Source: DAIOFH01 sp036745875
GTDB taxonomy: Bacteria; Planctomycetota; SZUA-567
DNA: 14,012 nucleotides
NCBI GenBank assembly: GCA_036745875.1
Contig: DAIOFH010000102.1
Coordinates: forward strand, 1 to 14,012
Direction of reading: 5' to 3'
The notes beneath the pieces were generated by a model, which worked only from the letters and a program-made list of their open reading frames with translations, was not told the DNA's origin and made no database searches. A program made the translations under genes and the position numbers. Shown here in pieces: positions 6,312 to 12,120 of the stretch (its first letter is position 1; every line of letters starts with the position of its first letter).

Positions 6312-8279
6312 ATGTCGAGAAAAGCATTTGCCGCAATCGCCATTGTGGCCGTCATCCTGACCCTGTTTTCCTTTGCCCTTTCCCGCCGCGATTCGGCGGA
6401 CTGGCGTTCATTGTCCGCTCGCCGCCTGTTTCCCTTCCCCTGGCAAAATGCCACCTCCATGGCCATAGAATACCCGGACGGTCGAAAGGTGGAATTCGCC
6501 AAGGATAAATTCGGCGGTTGGCGCATAAAGCTGGATGACGACATCTGGGATACCCTGCACCCGCAGGCGGTGGAAGAATTGGCCGCACTCGTCATGCTGC
6601 CCTGGCGCGACCCCATCGCCGGCGCGACCTCCCCCGATCCCGCAACTTCCCCGAAGTTGACCGCGGTCAGTTCCGACGGCGACAAGGTTACGGTTGTCTT
6701 TGGCTCCGTCGTCGGCAATATGCGGCTTCTCGGAGTGCTTGACGACCCCGGCATGACCTTCGGCATCAATCCGGACCTTGCACGGGTTGTCGACTGGCCG
6801 GCCGAGCGTTTCCGCAATCTCTACCTAGCCACCGTACCTCCCGGTTGGAAAATCGATCACCTTGTTATCACCCCGTCCCCCGGACCGGCCACCCCAGTGG
6901 ACCTGAAAAAGGAAGCGGGTCAATGGATCCTGCGGGGCGAGTATGCCTGGCAGGTCGAACCCGGACGCCTTGACATGCTCTTCAGCTGGCTCGGCCGTCT
7001 CGAGGCGGAGTCTGCCGTCGCTACCTATGCCGACGATCCGGTATGGTTCGGCTTTGGCGAAAACTCCATGTCCATCGATATTTCCTACGAGACAGAAACA
7101 ACCGTGCAGAAGCGCAAAATCGAGTTCGGCAAGCCGGTTCCTGAAAAGCCCGACCTAGTGTATGCGCGCGTTTCCGAACGATCCCCCATTTTTGCCGTTC
7201 CCAGGCGCTTTCTCAGCGAAATTGCCCTTGAGCACGCCAACGCCTATCCCAATGAGTGGTCGGCATTTTTCCGCAAACGCACTTTTGCACTTGTTGGATC
7301 GCAGTTGCCCAGAAAGATTGTTGTTGAAAGCATTCTCCCCAATCCCGAGCGCCTGATTATCGAAAGAATAAATGAACTAAACGTCGATACCTGGAAGGGT
7401 ACAGTTGAAAGCAACGGAACAGCCAGTGCATTCTCCGTTGACAGTCCGCAGCCTGACAAAGTCGCAGCGCCGTTATACAAGCTGCTGACCGGATTGTCGA
7501 ACATTCGAATTCGCGTTTTTCTTGCAGACGGCAACCCCGGCCAGGACACGCTGAAATGGACCGCCTATCCGGCATGGCGTTTTTGTGTAACCGAGGACGA
7601 CGGCACGGTCAGCCCCGAACTGACCTTGTACGCCATTGACACCGATGGCAATCTCGCAAGCGGCCAGCAATACCGCGAAGGTGTTCTCGAACCTGAGCCG
7701 AGGCCTGTGGCGAACGGGCTTTCGGAAAATGTCGGCATTGCCTGTTCAGTCTCCGGCATGCCTGCAATTTTGGAAGTGGATTCGCAGTTGTCATCCTTAT
7801 TGTGTATTCCTCCCTATCGTTACCACACGACGCGAATGATTGATGCCGATCCGGAGACATGGACAAAAGTTATCGTAAAGAAAGAGGGGGTCGACGGGAC
7901 ATTATACATGTGCGGTTCGAGGGAGTATGGCGAACATTGGTGGCGCGGCGACACGAATTCCGAACCGCTTTTGGATGACAACAACCTCTTCGTCGCCTTG
8001 CTTGTGGAGCTGTCCAAACTACAGGCGGCGGGGGTGGTCGCGCCGGTGACGGCAAGTCTCGAAGAATTTGGACTTGACCGCCCGTCGATTACGACGATAG
8101 TTTATGGGGCTTGCGACGGAGGCGAGAACTCGGACGATTCCTCCGAACGGCAGGAAATACAGTTGGATATTGGAAACAAAAATGACGCTGGTTTGTATTA
8201 CGCAAGACTTAACCAAGACAGTGTTGTATTTTTGCTTCCGGAAGAAATGATCGCGAAACTAAAAAAAGACTATCATTGA
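6312..8279 (+). CDS. Membrane-anchored DUF4340 protein of the ABC operon
   Basis: The 655-residue product has one N-terminal membrane segment (about 4-26, AFAAIAIVAVILTLFSFAL) and an otherwise soluble, presumably extracytoplasmic body. Two stretches resemble DUF4340. The first, around residues 215-310, has the pattern helix, FGFGENSMSIDI, a beta segment, then LVYARVSERSPIFAVPRRFL. The second, around 555-655, repeats it with FGLDRPSITTIVYG, a beta segment and LYYARLNQDSVVFLLPEEM. The body may therefore be internally duplicated. DUF4340 genes are commonly found next to GldG-type ABC transporter genes, and this one begins 11 bases after the permease stop with AGGAT 8 bases before the ATG, so the two are surely co-transcribed. 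The biochemical role is unknown; an accessory or substrate-contacting role in the transporter is an inference. The last 450 bases are less G+C-rich than the start, without a clear break. Confidence 0.85.
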   Translation: MSRKAFAAIAIVAVILTLFSFALSRRDSADWRSLSARRLFPFPWQNATSMAIEYPDGRKVEFAKDKFGGWRIKLDDDIWDTLHPQAVEELAALVMLPWRDPIAGATSPDPATSPKLTAVSSDGDKVTVVFGSVVGNMRLLGVLDDPGMTFGINPDLARVVDWPAERFRNLYLATVPPGWKIDHLVITPSPGPATPVDLKKEAGQWILRGEYAWQVEPGRLDMLFSWLGRLEAESAVATYADDPVWFGFGENSMSIDISYETETTVQKRKIEFGKPVPEKPDLVYARVSERSPIFAVPRRFLSEIALEHANAYPNEWSAFFRKRTFALVGSQLPRKIVVESILPNPERLIIERINELNVDTWKGTVESNGTASAFSVDSPQPDKVAAPLYKLLTGLSNIRIRVFLADGNPGQDTLKWTAYPAWRFCVTEDDGTVSPELTLYAIDTDGNLASGQQYREGVLEPEPRPVANGLSENVGIACSVSGMPAILEVDSQLSSLLCIPPYRYHTTRMIDADPETWTKVIVKKEGVDGTLYMCGSREYGEHWWRGDTNSEPLLDDNNLFVALLVELSKLQAAGVVAPVTASLEEFGLDRPSITTIVYGACDGGENSDDSSERQEIQLDIGNKNDAGLYYARLNQDSVVFLLPEEMIAKLKKDYH

Positions 8280-8303
8280 ATCAGTGCAATGGATATGTAT
8301 AGT
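8276..8303 (+). promoter_or_regulatory. Candidate promoter of the dksA-like cluster
   Basis: TTGAAT at 8276-8281 and TATAGT at 8298-8303 are spaced 16 bases apart and overlap the end of the DUF4340 gene. Transcription would begin near 8310, leaving a leader of about 90 bases. A perfect ten-base palindrome ACCATATGGT (8308-8317) lies right at the predicted start and could be an operator. Confidence 0.4.
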
Positions 8304-8398
8304 AAGCACCATATGGTAGTTTAGTGTGTATCAAGGGGCAGGTTTTCTTCTGTTTACCCATGCGCCTGTGAGCGCCTTTGCTTTTAGGAATCAAGTTT

Positions 8399-9316
8399 AT
8401 GAGTAAAGCCAACAAAACGACGAAAGTTGCCGAGGACAAAAAGAAGGCGGCCGCCAAGGCCTCCGCCAAGGCCTCCGCCAAGGCCTCCGCCAAGGCCTCC
8501 GCCAAGGCGACGGATCCCAAAAACAAGGCCAAAGCTGCCGCCACGGCGTCCAAAACCAAAGAGGCCAAGGAAAAGCCCGGCGCCAAAAAAGCGACTGCCA
8601 AAACAAAGGATGATGCGGTGGTTAAAACGAATAAAAACGGAGCGGCAAAGCCCGAAGAAAATAAGACCAAGCAAAAGGCGTCGACGACCCGCATTGAAAA
8701 ACTGTCCGGGGTCCAGCCGGCCGCAGCCGACCCCGCGGCACCGGCGGCCAAACAGCCTATAGGATTCTCCCATGCCGGACTCGGCGTCAAGACATCCTCC
8801 AAAAAACCGGGACTCAGCATAGCGCCCGGCGTCATGATCCTGGGGAAACCTGCGGTGGAAAAAACCGAGATTCCCACAAGGATCAGCGAACGCAGGCTAT
8901 CCAAGAAGGAGCTCGGCGACATCAAGTCATTCCTGATTGAAAAACGCGAACGCCTTCTCGCCGGCATGCGCCGCGAGCTGGCTGTGCAGCGCGAACGCGC
9001 CGAATCCAAGGCGGCGGACGAAGTAGACAAGGCCACCGACGCCTACGACGAGGACCTTTCCTTCGAAATCGCCACCGCCAACGACCAAGAACTTGGCGAA
9101 ATCCAGGTCGCACTGGAAAAGATCGATAAAGGCACATACGGCGAATGCGAAATCTGCGGCTGCACCATTTCCCCGTCGCGGCTCAAGATCCTGCCGTCCG
9201 CCACCACCTGCGTCTCCTGCCGGGGACAGGAGGAACAGGCCAGGCGTCGCGACGACTCGAACCTTCTTTTCAGCATGATGTCCAGTGACGACGACGCGGA
9301 ATCAGGGGACATGTAA
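8399..9316 (+). CDS. DksA/TraR-family zinc-finger protein with Lys/Ala-rich N-terminal extension
   Basis: DksA proteins bind in the RNA polymerase secondary channel and, with ppGpp, adjust transcription to nutrient state. The C-terminal half of this 305-residue product shows the family: a helical coiled-coil region from about 166, the tip motif DEVDKA at 207-212 (matching the D-x-x-D-x-A acidic tip needed by E. coli DksA), and a four-Cys zinc finger at C250, C253, C271 and C274 with the canonical 17-residue spacing. Residues 1-100 are an extension rich in Lys and Ala, including a run of KASA-type four-residue repeats (about 16-38) resembling histone H1-like tails; residues 100-160 are a Pro/Gly-rich linker. 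E. coli DksA is about 150 residues, so this protein is twice that size. The start is supported by AGGAA 8 bases upstream of the ATG. The TPR gene begins on the base after the stop codon. DNA or RNA binding by the tail is an inference. Confidence 0.9.
   Translation: MSKANKTTKVAEDKKKAAAKASAKASAKASAKASAKATDPKNKAKAAATASKTKEAKEKPGAKKATAKTKDDAVVKTNKNGAAKPEENKTKQKASTTRIEKLSGVQPAAADPAAPAAKQPIGFSHAGLGVKTSSKKPGLSIAPGVMILGKPAVEKTEIPTRISERRLSKKELGDIKSFLIEKRERLLAGMRRELAVQRERAESKAADEVDKATDAYDEDLSFEIATANDQELGEIQVALEKIDKGTYGECEICGCTISPSRLKILPSATTCVSCRGQEEQARRRDDSNLLFSMMSSDDDAESGDM
8452..8508 (+). repeat. 12-base tandem repeat inside the dksA-like gene
   Basis: The unit CGCCAAGGCCTC begins at 8452, 8464, 8476 and 8488 in identical copies, and a partial copy starts at 8500. 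The unit is a multiple of three, so copy-number change would lengthen or shorten the KASA peptide repeat without breaking the frame. The perfect identity, including silent positions, suggests recent expansion. Confidence 0.9.
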
Positions 9317-10024
9317 ATGCCGATGCAGGAAAAGGGAACATCCGGGGGCACTCTGTCGCTGTGGGGAAATCCCAAGGTCAGAGTAGCTCTTGCCCTCTTC
9401 CTTTTGCTGGTCGGACTCGCCTTCGCCTTCTGGATTCATACCCGCGACAGGGAATGGAAGCGTAACCATGACGCGGCACTCCAGCACGGCGAATGGGCGC
9501 TGGACGCGGGAAATGTCGAGATTGCCAAAGCCTATTTCGAACAAGCGGCGAAGTTCAATCCCTACAGCGCCGACGCGCATTTCGCCCTGGCGGAAATCTA
9601 CGATAACGCCCTCGGCAACAACGAAGATGCATTGAAACACTATATCGCCGGTCTGCGCTGTGACGCGGAGCATCCAAGGGCGGCGGCGGCGGAAAAAGCC
9701 ATGGCCGCACTGAACATGATCAGGGACGGCGTTATCGAAGACCCCTTGAATGTCGCGATGGAAATGCTCAATGCGACAAACGAAAAGTCTTTCCAGGCCT
9801 TCAAGATCCGCCTGGGCCCGGAACCGGCCAAATTCGCGGAATTCTACTGGGAAGGCTGGCGCAGGCGCGGCTACGGCCAACTGATCCAGAGACGCGTTGT
9901 CCAGGCCGCCGACGGCGAGTTTGATTCCATCCTGGCGTTTCATTATGCGGACGGCGTGTCCATGTCCATGCACTTCGCCTGCAGGCCTGGAGAGCCGTGG
10001 CTGCTGACGGTCGCATTCCCATAG
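9317..10024 (+). CDS. Membrane-anchored TPR-repeat protein
   Basis: A 235-residue protein of unknown specific role. A single membrane segment lies at about 21-41 (VRVALALFLLLVGLAFAFWI) after a short N-terminus, so the rest is probably exposed on one side of the inner membrane. Residues 51-82 and 84-119 fit two tetratricopeptide repeats (ALDAGNVEIAKAYFEQAAKF with NPYSADAHFALAEIY, then a second with ALKHYIAGLRCD), a protein-protein interaction fold. The C-terminal 100 residues, including FYWEGWRRRGYGQLIQRRVV, are not recognised. The ATG follows the TAA of the dksA-like gene with no gap, and AGGGGA lies 7 bases upstream inside that gene, which suggests translational coupling. An in-frame ATG at 9323 is a possible alternative start. 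Its position between a transcription factor and a metabolic fusion enzyme does not reveal its partner. Confidence 0.82.
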   Translation: MPMQEKGTSGGTLSLWGNPKVRVALALFLLLVGLAFAFWIHTRDREWKRNHDAALQHGEWALDAGNVEIAKAYFEQAAKFNPYSADAHFALAEIYDNALGNNEDALKHYIAGLRCDAEHPRAAAAEKAMAALNMIRDGVIEDPLNVAMEMLNATNEKSFQAFKIRLGPEPAKFAEFYWEGWRRRGYGQLIQRRVVQAADGEFDSILAFHYADGVSMSMHFACRPGEPWLLTVAFP

Positions 10025-10036
10025 TATTCATTGAAA

Positions 10037-11143
10037 ATGGAGATACGCTTGTCACTCAACGATCTCAGGGAAGACATCAACCGCATTGACGGGCAGATCG
10101 TCAGACTGCTCGACCAACGGGCAGAGACGGCAAAGCTTATCGCCCTGGCCAAACACAAGGAATCACTGCCCCTCCACAATCCGGAGCGCGAAGAGGAAGT
10201 CCTCCTCGCCCTTTCGACCTTCTCGGACGGCTCTCTCCCGCTGGAACGGCTTACCCGTATCTACCGCCTCATCATGTCGGAAACGCTGGATTTTGAAAAA
10301 GAACTGCTGGCGGCCAAGTGTCCCGGTCAGGACATAACGGCGGGAAAACTCGACACCGACGCCAAAATCGTCGAAAACAGGATGATCTCCAGCGGCTTCT
10401 GGCGCATGCGTATCCACTGTCCCCGGCTTGCCGCCGCTTTTCACCCCGGACAATTCTTCCAGATAGCCTTTTCCGGAACCGGCTCCGACCCGTTCCTGCG
10501 GCGGCCCTTCGCCCCGTCCGAGATGTTCCCGGACGGCTTCGCCTTCGTCTACGGCGTGGTCGGCAAAGGGACAAGCCTGATGACGACATTGCAGACGGGC
10601 GACAACGTACAGATACTGGCCCCCCTCGGAAATGGTTATACCCTCCCCGCCAAAGGCAGCAGGGTCGCCCTTATAGGCGGCGGCTGCGGCGGGCCAAGCC
10701 TCGGCCCCCTTGCCAAGACACTGGCGGCAAACGGCGTCAAGGCTGTCGTCACCCTTGGTGCGCGGACATCCCGCTCCCTTGTCGGCAGGGACTGTTTTTC
10801 CGAGGAAAAGCATACCATGGTCACCGCCACCGACGACGGCAGTGCGGGTTTTACAGGCACATCGGTATCGGCTTTGGAGAACAAACTCGGTCAGGATATA
10901 CGCGACTATGCCAAAATTTATGCCTGCGGCCCCATACCAATGCTCAAGGCTGCGGCGGCGCTTGCCAAAAAATATTCACTGGAATGTGAAGTATCGCTTG
11001 AGGAACGTATGGCATGCGGCTTCGGCGCCTGCGTCGGCTGCGCAGTAGAAGTGAAAAACTCCGACGGAACGACGTCGTACAAGCGGGTCTGTCACGACGG
11101 CCCGGTATTTGATTCCCGCGTTTTGGTTTGGGATATCGCCTAA
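10037..11143 (+). CDS. pyrK: Chorismate mutase (AroQ) fused to a PyrK-type dihydroorotate dehydrogenase electron-transfer subunit
   Basis: One uninterrupted 368-residue frame encodes two enzymes. Residues 1-92 are an AroQ chorismate mutase (chorismate to prephenate, entry to Phe/Tyr). Aligned to the E. coli domain, the active-site positions are R11, R28, K39, N48 (usually Asp), R51, E52, T83 (usually Ser) and E87 (Gln in E. coli, Glu in the yeast enzyme). After a linker of about 18 residues, residues 110-368 match PyrK, which passes electrons from dihydroorotate dehydrogenase PyrD to NAD: FAD-binding LRRPF at 154-158, the nucleotide-binding loop GGGCGGPSLG at 214-223, a CGP near the C-terminal part, and a [2Fe-2S] site C327-x4-C332-x2-C335-x16-C352 in CGFGACVGC...VCHDGPVF. 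The gene starts 12 bases after the TPR stop. ATG 10037 has little upstream complementarity; TTG at 10049 has GGAGA 5-6 bases before it and may be the true start. TTG 10031 is also in frame. No pyrD lies in the window. Both domain assignments are strong; whether the halves cooperate is unknown. Confidence 0.88.
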   Translation: MEIRLSLNDLREDINRIDGQIVRLLDQRAETAKLIALAKHKESLPLHNPEREEEVLLALSTFSDGSLPLERLTRIYRLIMSETLDFEKELLAAKCPGQDITAGKLDTDAKIVENRMISSGFWRMRIHCPRLAAAFHPGQFFQIAFSGTGSDPFLRRPFAPSEMFPDGFAFVYGVVGKGTSLMTTLQTGDNVQILAPLGNGYTLPAKGSRVALIGGGCGGPSLGPLAKTLAANGVKAVVTLGARTSRSLVGRDCFSEEKHTMVTATDDGSAGFTGTSVSALENKLGQDIRDYAKIYACGPIPMLKAAAALAKKYSLECEVSLEERMACGFGACVGCAVEVKNSDGTTSYKRVCHDGPVFDSRVLVWDIA

Positions 11144-11156
11144 AAGGAAAAAGCGT

Positions 11157-12017
11157 TTACCGCGATTCACCCACAACCGGCGGCACAAAGCCGGAAGGTA
11201 TGTCCAATCCGGCCTCCCCTAACCTGGTCTGCCAGTCTTCGCCGCAATACACCAGTGTCCCCGCCGTCACCCCGACAGGCAGCAGCAGCAGCCCCAGTAG
11301 GGGGATGAAGAACAGTATCTGCATAGTCACGCCAAGGCCGAGTATCTTCCAAAACCGGTTCCTGCTCAAAACCTTCTTGTGCCGGGCGCGGAGAAAGTTC
11401 CTGGCCATGGCCGTATCGACATATCCGAATCCGGCGAAGTAGCTGCCCACCAGAAACAGCGGCAGGAACCCGATGATGGGGACAAGCAGAAACGGCAGGC
11501 AGAGTATGGAAAAGAACAGCTGCTTAACCAAATTTTTCACAGAGTCCCAGGCGCTCAAGAGCGCCGCCTGGACAGTGAATCGGATCGGCACGTCCAATTT
11601 CTTTTCCGAGCCACAATAGACGTTTTCGACTTTTTCCGACAGCAGGTCGTTCAGCGGCGACGCCAGTACCATGCCGACGGCGGTGAAGGTGAAAAACGCG
11701 ACCATGACCGCGACCAGCCCGGCGATTATTTTCAAGCCGCCCTTGAGCCAGTTGACGACAGCCGCCAGCCAGCCGCCCACCGGCCCCCAGAAGTCCCATT
11801 CCACCGTGCCTATCTGCCAGCGCCCGATCAGCCAGAAAAGAAGGGCAAGTGCGAGGATGTAAAGAATAACATTGGCGATAAGCGGCAACACGGCATAGCG
11901 TTTCAGGCCGCCGTTCTTGAACAGGAACGTAAGTCCTTTAAACGGAAGGGTCAGACCGGATACAAAATCGCCGCTGCGGAACTGGGGGATGTTGGCTGTG
12001 GGGTTAGGTGCCGTCAT
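11157..12017 (-). CDS. EI24/CysZ-like integral membrane protein
   Basis: The 286-residue product is strongly hydrophobic, with membrane segments near 42-65, 95-119, 164-195 and 225-258. The family mark is the sequence VLASPLNDLLSEKVE at about 117-131, just after the second hydrophobic block, as in EI24-domain proteins. The bacterial member CysZ imports sulfate, but many EI24 proteins have no known function and no cysteine genes are nearby, so sulfate transport is only one possibility. The ATG at 12017 has AGGAA upstream at a rather long distance (about 12 bases). The gene ends 13 bases from the stop of the fusion gene on the other strand, without a recognisable terminator between them. It lies about 100 bases downstream of the GH57 gene on the same strand, separated by a probable terminator, so it may be independently expressed. 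Confidence 0.8.
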   Translation of the reverse strand: MTAPNPTANIPQFRSGDFVSGLTLPFKGLTFLFKNGGLKRYAVLPLIANVILYILALALLFWLIGRWQIGTVEWDFWGPVGGWLAAVVNWLKGGLKIIAGLVAVMVAFFTFTAVGMVLASPLNDLLSEKVENVYCGSEKKLDVPIRFTVQAALLSAWDSVKNLVKQLFFSILCLPFLLVPIIGFLPLFLVGSYFAGFGYVDTAMARNFLRARHKKVLSRNRFWKILGLGVTMQILFFIPLLGLLLLPVGVTAGTLVYCGEDWQTRLGEAGLDIPSGFVPPVVGESR

Positions 12018-12040
12018 GTTATGGTTTTATTCCTGTTTAA

Positions 12041-12084
12041 TAAAAATCACAGAGAACCACTCTATTATTGTGATCCTCTGTGAT
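12041..12084 (-). terminator. Probable terminator after the GH57 gene (ACAGAG-type inverted repeat)
   Basis: ATCACAGAG at 12046-12054 and CTCTGTGAT at 12076-12084 are perfect inverted arms. Most of the next six positions also pair (ACCAC/GTGAT region), around a loop of about nine bases. On the minus strand the stem runs into TTTTTATT, so it can end transcription from the GH57 gene. The stem is AT-rich and the arm sequence resembles the repeat unit at 2477-2503, so it may have arisen from a dispersed repeat. Confidence 0.5.
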
Positions 12085-12120
12085 ATCTGTATTTTCTGTA
12101 CACATGGCTTCAAGCGTACG

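Noticed and set aside
8362..8385. GCGC/GCGC mini-hairpin followed by a T-rich stretch before the dksA-like gene
   Set aside because: Only four base pairs and an interrupted T tract; too weak to call a terminator.
8281..9036. 251-codon minus-strand frame opposite the dksA-like gene with an Ala/Leu repeat
   Set aside because: The repetitive EALA pattern is the reverse reading of the KASA tandem repeat. The DksA zinc finger and coiled-coil tip establish the plus strand as coding.
11144..11156. Bidirectional terminator between the convergent fusion gene and the EI24 gene
   Set aside because: The gap is 13 bases with no inverted repeat; any terminator would have to lie within the coding regions and none was evident.
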